From: Actinokineospora sp. NBRC 105648
Lineage (GTDB): Bacteria; Actinomycetota; Actinomycetes; Mycobacteriales; Pseudonocardiaceae
DNA: 40,242 bases
Reading direction: 5' to 3'
NCBI RefSeq assembly: GCF_030269645.1
Contig: NZ_BSTR01000067.1
Coordinates: 1 to 40,242, forward strand
In this document: positions 1-8,572 of the stretch, one piece after another
Position numbering within the stretch: position 1 is the first letter of the stretch
Layout of the letters: every line of letters begins with the position of its first letter
Position numbers and translations under genes: made by a program
The notes under the pieces: model-generated
The model's database searches: none
The model's input: the letters and a program-made list of their open reading frames with translations, nothing else
What the model was told of the DNA's origin: nothing

Positions 1-103
1 ACTCCAACAACTCCACCAGGCCCCGGGAGATCTCCTCCCGATCAGCCAACGTCAACATCCTGCGCACGACAGGGAATCCTTCCTCACCGAACACCAAGAT
101 CAC
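1..103 (-). CDS. Transposase N-terminus, IS30-like (cut by window edge)
   Basis: Reading the minus strand from a GTG at 103 gives 34 codons that run off the left edge. The stretch LTLADREEISRGL resembles the N-terminal helix-turn-helix start of IS30-type transposases, which commonly carry L-A-E/D-R-E-E-I-S-R-G-L. An in-frame ATG at 58 is an alternative start directly before that motif. Only the first residues are visible, so catalytic residues cannot be checked and it is unknown whether the copy is intact. The family assignment rests on one short motif. Confidence 0.5.
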   Translation of the reverse strand, partial: MILVFGEEGFPVVRRMLTLADREEISRGLVELLE

Positions 104-146
104 ATGCTACGACCGTCTGAACCTGCCGTCCCGAACCCCGCAAAAC

Positions 147-178
147 CCAGAACCCGAGCAAATCCAGAACCCGAGCAA
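147..178. repeat. Short direct repeat, 17-bp period
   Basis: The 15-mer CCAGAACCCGAGCAA occurs twice, starting at 147 and at 164, in the gap between the left-edge transposase start and the beta-lactamase-like gene. It may be a slippage duplication. No function can be read from it. Confidence 0.5.
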
Positions 179-186
179 GACGCAAG

Positions 187-1347
187 TCACTCCACCGCAG
201 CATAAGCAGTAGTCAAGAAGTCCCGATACACATCAGGCCCACCAGGCGACTCCCACGCCCGCTGAGACATCAACACAGAAACCATGCCGCACAACGGATC
301 CATCGCCGACGAGGTCCCGAACCCGCCACTCCACCCGAACCGCCCCGGCACCTTGTCCACCGCGTCCTGCCGAGTCACCACCGAAACCCCGAACCCCCAC
401 CCGAAACTCTTGAAGAACCCCGGCGTCAACTCCCCGCCGACCTTCTGCCCCGCATTCAGCTGATCCATCGTCATAGTCCGCAACGACAACCGGGACAACA
501 CCCCGCCGTCCAACATCATCCGCCCAAAGGCGAAATAGTCGTCCACAGTAGACACCAGTCCGCCGCGCCCGGAGAAGAACGCCGGCGCGGAACTCCACTG
601 CCCCGCAGGCGGATCGAACACCGAGTCCCCTGAATACGCGGTAGCGAATCGGGAAAGGTCGGCCGCGGGCACGAAGAATCCAGTGTCGACCATCCCCAGC
701 GGCTCGAACACCCGCTCCCGCAAGAACTCCTCGAACGGCTGCGCAGCGGCCCGCGACACCAAGATCCCGAGCACGTCGTAGGCCGTGTCGTAGCGCCACG
801 TTTCCCCGGGGTGCGCCAGCAACGGCACCGAACCCAGGCGCCGCAACCACTCGTCGGCGTCCGGTGTGGACGCGGGCGCCGGTGGTCCGGGCGTCAGCCC
901 CAGCTCCGCCAGCGCGTCCTGGATCGGGTACGTGCCCGGCGCGGCCATGATCAGGCCGTGCCCGAACGTCGAGTTCAGCAGGTGCCGCACTGTGATCGGC
1001 CCGCGCGCGGGGACCGTGTCGTCGACCGGGCTGTCGAGTGAGCGCAAGACCTGTGGATCGGCCAGTTCCGGCAAGAGGTCGTCGACGGGATCGTCCAGCC
1101 GCAGCCTGCACTCCTCGACCAGGATCATCGCCGCGACCGCGGTGACCGGCTTGGTCATCGACGAGATCCGGAAGATCGTGTCTCGGGCCATCGGCACGCC
1201 GCCGACCTCCTGGAGGCCCGCGGTGTGCACGTGCGTCTCGCCGTTCCTGCTGACCAGCGCGACCAGTCCGGGCACCGAACCGCGCTCGACGTGCGCCGTC
1301 ATCGTCGCGCGCCACCGGTCCAGCCCCGCCTGCGACAGTCCACTCAT
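187..1347 (-). CDS. Beta-lactamase-like serine hydrolase (class C family)
   Basis: This 386-residue protein belongs to the penicillin-binding/class C beta-lactamase fold, whose cytosolic members are often esterases or peptidases. The catalytic S-x-x-K is S63-M-T-K66 in the context FRISSMTKP. The second motif is W-R-Y186-D-T where YxN is usual, and the third (KTG/HTG-like) position is W-S-G-G in GWSGGFGTS. A conserved GGLVST-DDYFAFGRMML segment follows. There is no signal peptide, so it is probably cytoplasmic. The ATG at 1347 is chosen because homology starts there, although the frame is open further upstream. Substrate cannot be deduced. The replaced Asn in motif two argues against a true antibiotic-resistance enzyme. 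Confidence 0.88.
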   Translation of the reverse strand: MSGLSQAGLDRWRATMTAHVERGSVPGLVALVSRNGETHVHTAGLQEVGGVPMARDTIFRISSMTKPVTAVAAMILVEECRLRLDDPVDDLLPELADPQVLRSLDSPVDDTVPARGPITVRHLLNSTFGHGLIMAAPGTYPIQDALAELGLTPGPPAPASTPDADEWLRRLGSVPLLAHPGETWRYDTAYDVLGILVSRAAAQPFEEFLRERVFEPLGMVDTGFFVPAADLSRFATAYSGDSVFDPPAGQWSSAPAFFSGRGGLVSTVDDYFAFGRMMLDGGVLSRLSLRTMTMDQLNAGQKVGGELTPGFFKSFGWGFGVSVVTRQDAVDKVPGRFGWSGGFGTSSAMDPLCGMVSVLMSQRAWESPGGPDVYRDFLTTAYAAVE

Positions 1348-1440
1348 GCGGGCAACCCAGCCCGATCGCCGACCTCGAACTCCCGTTCGAGAAATTGTCG
1401 TACCCCTGCGGTTCACTACTCCCACCAAGCCAGAGGGGGG

Positions 1441-1749
1441 ATGGAACACGTGGACCAGCGACTGCACCGGCTGCTCGCCGAGGCCGTCGGCCGCTACTTC
1501 GACTCGGTCGAGCGGCTCGCGGCGCGGCAGCAGCACGCGGTGGCGGTGGAGCTGCGCAGGCTCGTGGCGGCCTGGCGGGTGCTGCTCGGCTTGCACCTGC
1601 CGCAGCGGCGGCACTGCGCGGCGTGCGATCGGCCGCGCCTGGCGCGAGCGGGCCCGCGCTACCCGGTGGGCTGCACCGTGTGGCGAGTCGCGGGCGCGTA
1701 CTTCGTGCGTTCGCTACCCGTCGACGAGCCGCGTGCGCGCCCGCCGTAA
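1441..1749 (+). CDS. Small Cys-containing hypothetical protein
   Basis: A 102-codon ORF starts at ATG 1441 directly behind a purine-rich run (AGAGGGGGG) that could serve as ribosome binding site. The first half is a probable amphipathic helix rich in Ala, Arg and Leu (LHRLLAEAVGRYF...VELRRLVAAW). The second half has a CAAC motif (C-x-x-C) and one further Cys, which might bind metal, followed by a basic Pro-rich tail. It runs divergently from the serine hydrolase. I do not recognise a family. It could be a chance ORF in GC-rich DNA, but the helix plus Cys pattern and the RBS-like run favour a real gene. Confidence 0.5.
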   Translation: MEHVDQRLHRLLAEAVGRYFDSVERLAARQQHAVAVELRRLVAAWRVLLGLHLPQRRHCAACDRPRLARAGPRYPVGCTVWRVAGAYFVRSLPVDEPRARPP

Positions 1750-1930
1750 ATCGGTTCTCGCGCGGCATAGCGCCGTGAGATCGTTCGCCCGGCGCGCGTG
1801 GGGGCCCGCCGTGGTCGTTGGGGACGACCACACCGTTCAGCCTCGGGTCGACCGACCGGGCTTGAACCTGGAGCTGAGACCGTGTTTGGACCGCGACCAG
1901 AGGAGGTAACCCACTAGCGAGGCGATGAGG

Positions 1931-2749
1931 TCAGAGGTTGATCCCGCGAGCGTTGAGCCAGGGCAGCGGGTTCATCTTGCGGCCGCTGGCGTCCCAGATC
2001 TCGAAGTGCAGGTGCGGGCCGGTGGACTGGCCGCGGTTGCCCAGGTGGGCGATCAGCTGGCCTGCCTTGACCTTCTGGCCCTCGCGGACGACGTAGTCGT
2101 TGACGTGGCCGTACACCGAGATCGTGCCGTCCTCGTGCTGCACGCGTACCCAGAGGCCGAAACCGCTGGCGGTGCCCGCCTCGATGACGGTGCCGTCGGC
2201 GACCGAGACGATCGGCGTGCCGATGCTGTTGGCGATGTCCACGCCGTAGTGGGTGACGCCCCAGCGGGCGCCGAAGCCCGAGGTGAACGTGCCCTGGGTG
2301 GGCTTGATGAACTTGGGCCGCGCCGCCTCTTCCTGCTTCGCGCGGTCCTGCGCGGCCTTGGCGTTGCGGGCCTGGGTGACGCGCTCCGAGGTGGCCATCT
2401 TCTGGGCCTCGAGCGAGCCATCGGCCTCGTTGACCACCGAGAGCAGCTCGGGCGTGGCGGTGGCCGGGGGAGCCACGTCGCCGCCCATGCCGAGTGAGGC
2501 GGAGGCCTCGCGGGTGCCGCTCAGCGGGACGATCTCGTCCGCGGATCCCGCGGTCGCTTGGAGCGTTTGGCCTGCGGCGGCGGCGGCGAACGCGCCGACC
2601 GCGACAGCGGCCACCACGACCCGGCCGCGCAGGGCACTGGAGGGCGGAGCAATGCGATGGGCACCCTTGGCACGGCGTGCGCCGCGTTCGAGTGCCTCAT
2701 CCAGCGCGGTGAACTCCTGCTCTTCACCGGTGGAACGATGTCGGGACAA
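1931..2749 (-). CDS. M23 family metallopeptidase, membrane-anchored
   Basis: This 272-residue protein is a probable cell-wall endopeptidase of the LytM/M23 type that cuts peptidoglycan cross-links outside the membrane. A basic cytoplasmic segment (1-43) precedes one transmembrane helix at about 44-60, giving a type II membrane or signal-anchor topology. A Lys/Glu/Ala helical stretch at 110-145, probably coiled coil, leads to the peptidase domain at 148-272. Zinc ligands are visible: H167 and D171 in HYGVD, and H248 in HLHFE (H246 is the neighbouring catalytic His). All M23 motifs are present, so it should be active. The gene is preceded by a long untranslated stretch, so leader-level regulation is possible. 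Confidence 0.93.
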   Translation of the reverse strand: MSRHRSTGEEQEFTALDEALERGARRAKGAHRIAPPSSALRGRVVVAAVAVGAFAAAAAGQTLQATAGSADEIVPLSGTREASASLGMGGDVAPPATATPELLSVVNEADGSLEAQKMATSERVTQARNAKAAQDRAKQEEAARPKFIKPTQGTFTSGFGARWGVTHYGVDIANSIGTPIVSVADGTVIEAGTASGFGLWVRVQHEDGTISVYGHVNDYVVREGQKVKAGQLIAHLGNRGQSTGPHLHFEIWDASGRKMNPLPWLNARGINL

Positions 2750-3036
2750 GACCTAGCCTTCCGCCTTCGGGGAGTCCGGCTCGAACACCCGCTCGCGGGG
2801 GACGAGCGTCGGTGTCGGACACCGGGCGGGGGACCCGGATCGGGCAGGCGTGGAGCTGGATGCCTTCCCTGTCCTATTCGTGACCGGACTGTGACAACGG
2901 ACCCGGGGACAGTAACGGGCAGAAAGCGCGGCAGGCAACAGCGCTCACCCGTTTCCGATCATCCTCAGCCCCGCTCCAAGTTGATGTCCAGCGACTATCA
3001 CGCAAAGTTAAGTCGAGGTCACACCCTTAGTGTGAC
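2750..3036 (-). promoter_or_regulatory. Long 5' leader/promoter region of the M23 gene
   Basis: No gene is convincing between the M23 start and about 3040. On the minus strand there is a possible promoter: GTGACC (-35) and GATAGT (-10) separated by 17 nt around 2995-3025. That would give a leader of roughly 240 nt. A perfect inverted repeat, GTCACAC-(5 nt)-GTGTGAC, spans 3018-3036 and could be an operator. Actinobacterial cell-wall hydrolase genes often carry a ydaO/c-di-AMP riboswitch. The leader contains AACGGGTGA, which resembles part of that motif, but I cannot align the whole consensus. Confidence 0.3.
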
Positions 3037-4202
3037 TTGCATCTCGTTTCAATCGGCCATCCGGGTGGCAACCAACACACGTCCCACGCGTCACGGCGCG
3101 GGTCACCGGATGCTGCCCAGGTCACGACGGGCGTGACCTTCCAAGGTTCACCCACACGCACGACACCCGCCACACGAGCCACACCCCGGACGGTCAACCA
3201 GGGCTCTCAACGCCGGTCCCCGCAGCCCCCCGGGTGCCAACTACTGCACGATCTCGTCGGCTGTCGGCACTGGTCCGCAGCCACAGCGCACCGATCGCGA
3301 GGCGCCAACCACGGCGCACCCGGCCATGAAACATCCACAGCGCTGGTCACCACCGTTGATCGCTGCCCACGACCATTGGCCGCCACGCCCACCGCCACCA
3401 ACTGGCCGCCGGTCTCGCCCGCCGTTGACCATCGGTGGCCGGTGATCCGCCATGACCGGCGAGCAGTCCGCCACATGGCTACTGGGGCTACTGGGGCTAC
3501 TAGCTGGTGGCCCTCACCTCCACCAGCCGCCAGTGACTGGCTGCCACCACCGCCCGTCAACCACCACAGTTGACAGCCGCCCCCACCGCAACCAGCGGCC
3601 ATCACCGCAACCAGCGGCCACAACTGCGGTCACCGCTGCCACCGGCCGCTGCCACCGGCTGCTGCCTTCTGTCGCCACCAGCACCTATTAGTTGCCGCCA
3701 CTGGTCGTCGTCCCCATCGACCGGCGGCCATCGACTCGACGGCCTCGGCAGCCATCGCTGCCGCCAGTGGCCAACCGGCTGCCACCTCCGGCCAGCCACT
3801 TTGGTCAACGCTGGTCGGCTACCTCCAGCCAGCTCCCTCCGGGCGGCCACGTCCAGCAGGCGACCGACGCCGCCCGCCGCCCGCTATTGCCGGTCATCCA
3901 TTACTTCTTCAGCCAGCACCCGCGCGCCGTTGCAGCTCGTGGTCGCGGGTCCACGGTCAAACTCGCTCGGCTCGGCGCCAGCGCTGGCGATCACCCGCCA
4001 GCCACACGTCAATCCACTCGCCATCAACCCCACAACCACCACCACGAATCGCCGCGCCACGAAGGCTGCGGCGGGTTTCGGCTGTTTTCTCCCAATCTCT
4101 ACCCCTGCGAAACCCTCTGACCTGCACAAACACCACCTCCTCCACGCGACGCCGCCCCGGCGGGCCCGCAGCTGCCGCAGGGGGTTGCTAGCGTTGCCCG
4201 CG
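3037..4202. other. C-rich stretch without a convincing gene
   Basis: About 1.1 kb shows strongly C-rich, G-poor plus-strand sequence full of CCACC, GGCCA and CCAGC words, unlike the flanking genes. Short tandem duplications are visible, for example a CACCGCAACCAGCGGCCA unit copied head to tail near 3582-3620 and a CTACTGGGG unit at about 3478-3500. Open frames exist on both strands, but their translations are Thr/Pro/His/Ser or Trp/Gly/Val low complexity without any domain. I see no RNA gene or mobile element. It may be a decayed or rapidly drifting intergenic region. Confidence 0.5.
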
Positions 4203-5978
4203 ATGACTTCGCGGACCCGAACCCCGCCGACCCGTTCCGCGGCCGCTGTGGCCGCCGCGGACGGACCCGTGCCCGAGCAGCGGATCGGGTGGGCCGAGAG
4301 CCCACCGCGGCTGCGGATCGGGTTCGGGCTCGCCGTTCTCGGTGCCGCTCTGCTGATCGCCGGTCCGGTGGTCGGTCTGCTCCGGGACTCCCCGGCCCCG
4401 GGGTTCTCGTCCATGCCGCTGCTGGTCGTGCTGGCACTGCTCCCACCGCTCGTCGCCGCCGGGTTCTTCGCTGTGCGCAAGCCGGTCGTGGCCGCAGGGG
4501 TGCTGGTCGGTTCCGCCTTGATCGCGCCCGGTCGGCTCCTCGTCGACACCCAGCTGCTCGTTGACCCGCTCCTGGTTTCGCGGCCGGAACTGATGGTCCC
4601 GACCAGCCTGGCCCCGCTCGCTCCCGCCGCCGGTCTCTGGCTGCTGCTCGCCGGTCACGTCCTGGTCGGCGCCGCGGGCCTGCTCGCCGCAGGGCGGGCC
4701 GGTGCCGAGTCCGCCACTGGCTACGCCGCCGAGTTCGACGACCACTCCGACGACCGCTCGGCCCGGGCGCGCGGCACCTCGTTGCTGGTGGCGTTGATCG
4801 CCGGGACCACCGCCGCCGTCGGGTTCCTGTTGTCCCCCTTCACTTCCACCGACGCCTACCAGCTCGCGCGCAACGTCGTCGACAACCCCGGACTGCTGCG
4901 CTACGGCACCCTCGCCCTCGCCGTGGCCACCGCCGTGGCGGCGGTGTTCGGTGCCGGGTCCGCCCGGCCCTCGGTCGCTCGCGGTGTCCTGTTGGGCGCG
5001 ACGCTCGCGGTCGCCGCGGTCGCCGTGCCGCAGATCGTGGCCGGGCTGGCCGTCGACCGGCTCGGGTCAGCCCCGGGGCCGTACCTCGCGGTGTTCGGTC
5101 TGACCGTGCTCACCGCCATCGTCTGGCTCTTCGGTCGGCTGGCCCCGCCCGCTGAGCAGGCCGAGGTGAGCCTGGAGTCCGGGCGGGTGCACCGGGTCGC
5201 GGGTGTGCTCGGTGTCCTCACCGGCGTCGCCGCGCTCGTCGCCGCGTTCGGGGCCCAGCTGGTGGTGACCGACGGACTGGAACAGCCCGTCACCTACTCC
5301 AACCGCCTGTTCATCCCGGCCGGTCTGCTCGTGCTCGCGCTCGCCGTCGCGCTGCTGGTGCCCAGGGCCGCGAGCTCCGTGCGCCCCGCGTTCACCGTCG
5401 CCCTGGCCGCCGTGCCGCTCGCCGGTGCGTCCACTTTGGACGCCGCGTTCACCGCGACGGGTGTCAGCGCCGCCGTGCGGATCGGTGCGGGTGTCTGGTT
5501 CGCCTGTGCCGCGCTCGTCCTGGCCATCGCCGCCGCCGTGGCCGCCGCCCTCGCCGGTGGTGCCGAGCGCGACGACGTCGACCTGACCGAACGGCGCGCC
5601 AACCTTGCCCTCTCCGGGCCGCTGGCCGCCGCCGCGCTGTTCGCCGTTGGCGCGTTCGGGCTGCCCGCGGTCAAAGCCCCCGAACTGGTGCCGCCGGGTA
5701 TCTGGAGCGAGTTCCGGCTCGCCTCCTGGGGGCTGCTGATCGCCGTCCTGGTGGTCTTGGTCGCGACCGCGATCGCCCCGGTGTCCCGCCCGCCCCGGGC
5801 GGCCGCACTGCTCCTCGGTGCCGCGGGCCTGGTCGCCGTGCGCCTGCTCGAGTACCCGCTCACCGCCGGTCGCGCCGAGGGGGCCGGCCCCGGACCGGGG
5901 ATGTGGCTCTCACTCGCGTGCGTGGCCGCGCTCGTCGTCAGCGCGCTCGTCGCGGTCGGGTCGCGGGCCCGTCGGTGA
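4203..5978 (+). CDS. Large polytopic membrane protein of unknown function
   Basis: This 591-residue protein has a hydrophilic N-terminus of about 45 residues followed by roughly a dozen Leu/Ala/Val-rich membrane segments joined by short loops. No transporter signature or catalytic motif is recognisable. The ATG at 4203 is chosen because the low-complexity sequence upstream in the same frame does not look like protein; the ribosome binding site is weak. Its stop overlaps the start of the following small gene (GTGA), which indicates translational coupling, and sucCD lies about 370 bp further on. This suggests a conserved actinobacterial neighbourhood rather than a defined biochemical role. Confidence 0.8.
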   Translation: MTSRTRTPPTRSAAAVAAADGPVPEQRIGWAESPPRLRIGFGLAVLGAALLIAGPVVGLLRDSPAPGFSSMPLLVVLALLPPLVAAGFFAVRKPVVAAGVLVGSALIAPGRLLVDTQLLVDPLLVSRPELMVPTSLAPLAPAAGLWLLLAGHVLVGAAGLLAAGRAGAESATGYAAEFDDHSDDRSARARGTSLLVALIAGTTAAVGFLLSPFTSTDAYQLARNVVDNPGLLRYGTLALAVATAVAAVFGAGSARPSVARGVLLGATLAVAAVAVPQIVAGLAVDRLGSAPGPYLAVFGLTVLTAIVWLFGRLAPPAEQAEVSLESGRVHRVAGVLGVLTGVAALVAAFGAQLVVTDGLEQPVTYSNRLFIPAGLLVLALAVALLVPRAASSVRPAFTVALAAVPLAGASTLDAAFTATGVSAAVRIGAGVWFACAALVLAIAAAVAAALAGGAERDDVDLTERRANLALSGPLAAAALFAVGAFGLPAVKAPELVPPGIWSEFRLASWGLLIAVLVVLVATAIAPVSRPPRAAALLLGAAGLVAVRLLEYPLTAGRAEGAGPGPGMWLSLACVAALVVSALVAVGSRARR

Positions 5979-6250
5979 GGGTCGTGCTCGCTGCCGATGC
6001 CCAAGCGCTCGCGCGCGAACTGCGTGACTCCGGTGTCGAAGTGGTCTACCTCGGTGACGTCGATCCCCGACAGCTTGTGAGTACCGCTCTACAAGAGGAC
6101 GTCGACGCTGTGATCACGCCCACTGACCACGATGGGGTGACCCGGCTGCTCGCCCTCGCCGACGCTCCCGACATCGCGGTGATCGGACCCGAGGATGCCC
6201 TGGCCTGGGCCGTCGGCGCCGCCGGTGAGCGAACTCACCGCCGGTCGTGA
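5975..6250 (+). CDS. Small cobalamin-binding-domain-like protein
   Basis: A 91-residue protein starts at GTG 5975, which overlaps the stop of the membrane-protein gene by four bases (GTGA). The pattern VRVVLAADAQALARELRDSG, then VEVVYLGD, then a helix (VSTALQEDVDAVI) and an IAVIGPEDA strand resembles the Rossmann-like B12-binding domain at the C-terminus of methylmalonyl-CoA mutase. The cobalamin-ligand motif D-x-H-x-x-G is absent, as is the usual S-x-L and GG pair. It therefore probably keeps the fold without binding B12 in the base-off mode. Its position before sucCD, next to succinyl-CoA metabolism, makes a regulatory or accessory link attractive but unproven. Confidence 0.7.
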   Translation: MRVVLAADAQALARELRDSGVEVVYLGDVDPRQLVSTALQEDVDAVITPTDHDGVTRLLALADAPDIAVIGPEDALAWAVGAAGERTHRRS

Positions 6251-6271
6251 CCCACCTCACCGGGTGCGACG

Positions 6272-6300
6272 TGTCAACCCCAATCCCACGTCGCTAGGGT
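6272..6300 (+). promoter_or_regulatory. Candidate sigma-70-type promoter of sucCD
   Basis: TGTCAA at 6272-6277 and TAGGGT at 6295-6300 are separated by 17 nt and lie about 50 nt before the sucC GTG. The -35 box matches TTGACA moderately and the -10 box is typical for actinobacteria. No operator is evident. Confidence 0.4.
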
Positions 6301-6351
6301 TCCGTGACGTCCGACAGCAGCACGTCGACACCGTAGTCAGGAGACTGTCGA

Positions 6352-7521
6352 GTGGACCTGTACGAGTACCAGGCGAAGGATCTCTTCGCCGCCCACGGGG
6401 TCCCGGTCCTGCCGGGCGACGTGGCAAGCACCCCCGAGGAAGCCCGCGCCATCGCGGAGGAGCTCGGTCAGACCGTCGTCATCAAGGCCCAGGTGAAGAC
6501 CGGTGGCCGCGGCAAGGCCGGTGGCGTCAAGCTGGCCGACGACCCCGCCGGTGCGCAGGAAAAGGCCGAGGCCATCCTCGGGCTGGACATCAAGGGCCAC
6601 ATCACCCGCAAGGTGCTCGTGACCGTCGCCTCCGACATCGCGGAGGAGTACTACTTCTCCTTCCTGCTCGACCGGGCCAACCGGACCTTCCTCGCCATGG
6701 CCTCGGCCGAGGGCGGCATGGACATCGAGCAGTTGGCCGTCGAGCGCCCCGAGGCGCTGGCCAAGATCGCCATCGACGCGATCAAGGGTGTCGACCTGGC
6801 CAAGGCGCGGGAGATCGTCGCCGAGGCGAAGATCCCGGCCGCGGTGGCCGACCAGGCCGCCGACGTCATCGTCAAGCTCTGGGAGACCTTCGTCAGCGAG
6901 GACGCCACGCTGGTCGAGGTCAACCCGCTGGTGCGCGACCCGCAGGACAAGGTCATCGCCCTCGACGGCAAGGTGACCCTGGACGAGAACGCGGGCTTCC
7001 GCCACCCCGGGCACGCCGACCTGGTCGACCAGGAGGCGGAGGACCCGCTGGAGGCCGCGGCCAAGGCCAAGGACCTCAACTACGTCAAGCTCGACGGCGA
7101 GGTCGGCATCATCGGCAACGGCGCGGGCCTGGTCATGTCCACCCTGGACGTGGTGGCCTACGCGGGCGAGAAGCACAAGGGCGTCAAGCCCGCGAACTTC
7201 CTCGACATCGGTGGCGGCGCGTCCGCCGAGGTGATGGCCAACGGCCTGCACATCATCCTCAACGACCCGTCGGTGAAGTCGGTGTTCGTCAACGTCTTCG
7301 GCGGCATCACCTCCTGCGACGCGGTCGCCAACGGCATCGTCGCGGCGCTGGAGATCCTCGGCGCCGAGGCCACCAAGCCGCTGGTCGTCCGGCTGGACGG
7401 CAACAACGTCGACGAGGGCCGCAAGATCCTGGCCGACGCCAACCACCCGCTCGTCACTGTTGTCGACACGATGGACAACGCGGCTGACAAGGCTGCTGAG
7501 CTCGCGGCTGCGGGGGTCTGA
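6352..7521 (+). CDS. sucC: Succinyl-CoA synthetase (ADP-forming) beta subunit
   Basis: At 389 residues this has the usual family length. SucC supplies the ATP-grasp nucleotide-binding and CoA-ligase beta domains that, with SucD, interconvert succinyl-CoA and succinate while making ATP or GTP in the TCA cycle. The N-terminus (MDLYEYQAKDLFAAHGVPV) is the family hallmark. VIKAQVKTGGRGKAGGVK is the ATP-grasp lysine/glycine loop, and a GGGAS element near the C-terminal domain precedes the FGGITSCDAVANGI segment typical of this subunit. GTG start with a GGAG upstream. sucD follows two bases after the stop, so the two are co-transcribed. Confidence 0.97.
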   Translation: MDLYEYQAKDLFAAHGVPVLPGDVASTPEEARAIAEELGQTVVIKAQVKTGGRGKAGGVKLADDPAGAQEKAEAILGLDIKGHITRKVLVTVASDIAEEYYFSFLLDRANRTFLAMASAEGGMDIEQLAVERPEALAKIAIDAIKGVDLAKAREIVAEAKIPAAVADQAADVIVKLWETFVSEDATLVEVNPLVRDPQDKVIALDGKVTLDENAGFRHPGHADLVDQEAEDPLEAAAKAKDLNYVKLDGEVGIIGNGAGLVMSTLDVVAYAGEKHKGVKPANFLDIGGGASAEVMANGLHIILNDPSVKSVFVNVFGGITSCDAVANGIVAALEILGAEATKPLVVRLDGNNVDEGRKILADANHPLVTVVDTMDNAADKAAELAAAGV

Positions 7522-7523
7522 TC

Positions 7524-8411
7524 ATGGCTATCTTCCTGACCGAGAACAGCAAGGTCATCGTCCAGGGCATCACCGGCTCCGAGGGCTCCAAGCACACGGC
7601 GCGGATGCTCAAGTCCGGCACCAACATCGTCGGCGGGGTGAACCCGCGCAAGGCGGGCACCAAGGTCGAGATCGAGGGCCACTCGCTGCCGGTGTTCGCC
7701 ACCGTCGCGGAGGCGATCGCCGAGACCGGCGCGGACGTGTCGGTCATCTTCGTGCCGCCGAAGTTCGCCAAGGACGCCGTGCTCGAGGCGATCGACGCGG
7801 AGATCGGCCTGGCCGTGGTGATCACCGAGGGCATCCCGGTGCACGACAGCGCCTACTTCTGGGCGCACGCGGTGGCCACCGGCAACAAGACCCGGATCAT
7901 CGGCCCGAACTGCCCCGGCCTGATCAGCCCCGGGAAGTCCAACGCGGGCATCATCCCGGCCGACATCACCGGCCCGGGCAAGATCGGCCTGGTGTCCAAG
8001 TCGGGCACGCTGACCTACCAGATGATGTACGAGCTGCGCGACATCGGCTTCTCGTCCGCGGTGGGCATCGGCGGCGACCCGATCATCGGCACCACGCACA
8101 TCGACGCGCTGGCCGCGTTCGAGGCGGACCCGGAGACCGAGCTGATCGTGATGATCGGTGAGATCGGTGGCGACGCCGAGGAGCGGGCCGCGGCCTACAT
8201 CCAGGCCAACGTCACCAAGCCGGTCGTCGGCTACGTCGCGGGTTTCACCGCCCCCGAGGGCAAGACCATGGGCCACGCGGGCGCCATCGTCTCGGGCTCG
8301 GCGGGCACCGCGCAGGCGAAGAAGGAGGCCCTCGAGGCCGCCGGGGTCAAGGTCGGCAAGACGCCGTCGGAGACCGCCGCGCTGGCGCGGGAGCTGTTCC
8401 AGGCGCACTGA
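7524..8411 (+). CDS. sucD: Succinyl-CoA synthetase alpha subunit
   Basis: At 295 residues this matches family length. The N-terminal CoA-binding domain has VIVQGITGSEGSKHT, a central IGPNCPGLISPGK segment follows, and the phospho-accepting histidine is H251 in GHAGAIVSG. With SucC it forms the TCA-cycle enzyme that carries out substrate-level phosphorylation. ATG start directly after the sucC stop, consistent with coupled translation of a two-subunit complex. Nothing is missing or unusual. A strong hairpin just downstream ends the operon. Confidence 0.97.
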   Translation: MAIFLTENSKVIVQGITGSEGSKHTARMLKSGTNIVGGVNPRKAGTKVEIEGHSLPVFATVAEAIAETGADVSVIFVPPKFAKDAVLEAIDAEIGLAVVITEGIPVHDSAYFWAHAVATGNKTRIIGPNCPGLISPGKSNAGIIPADITGPGKIGLVSKSGTLTYQMMYELRDIGFSSAVGIGGDPIIGTTHIDALAAFEADPETELIVMIGEIGGDAEERAAAYIQANVTKPVVGYVAGFTAPEGKTMGHAGAIVSGSAGTAQAKKEALEAAGVKVGKTPSETAALARELFQAH

Positions 8412-8425
8412 GGGTGTTGAGCGGG

Positions 8426-8464
8426 GCGTGGGGCCGGGCGCTGGTGTAGCGTCCGGCCCCACGC
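8426..8464 (+). terminator. Terminator hairpin after sucCD
   Basis: Arms 8426-8437 and 8453-8464 are perfectly complementary over 12 bp (GCGTGGGGCCGG against CCGGCCCCACGC) with a 15-nt loop, followed by TTGTTC. It lies 15 nt after the sucD stop. The poly-T tract is poor, as is common in actinomycetes. Confidence 0.75.
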
Positions 8465-8572
8465 TTGTTCACCCGAACGGGAACCGGTCACGACCGGTGC
8501 GCGTCGAATGGTCGGGATGGGCTAGCGTTTTCGTTGGCTCTGATATTTCTTCGTCGCTGAGGAGAGCACGCG

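Noticed and set aside
233..1831. Second long minus-strand frame across the serine hydrolase gene
   Set aside because: Arg/Ala/Gly filler in another frame; the hydrolase frame has clear catalytic motifs.
2753..2938. Small minus-strand ORF of 61 codons before the M23 gene
   Set aside because: Ser/Pro/Arg filler, no clear ribosome binding site, and it ends just short of the M23 start without coupling features.
2750..3000. Definite c-di-AMP (ydaO) riboswitch
   Set aside because: Only a short AACGGGTGA element fits; the full set of conserved blocks could not be aligned by eye.
3570..4202. Upstream extension of the polytopic membrane protein to 802 residues
   Set aside because: The added 211 residues are Thr/Pro/Ser/Arg low complexity from the C-rich stretch; the protein-like part begins at 4203.
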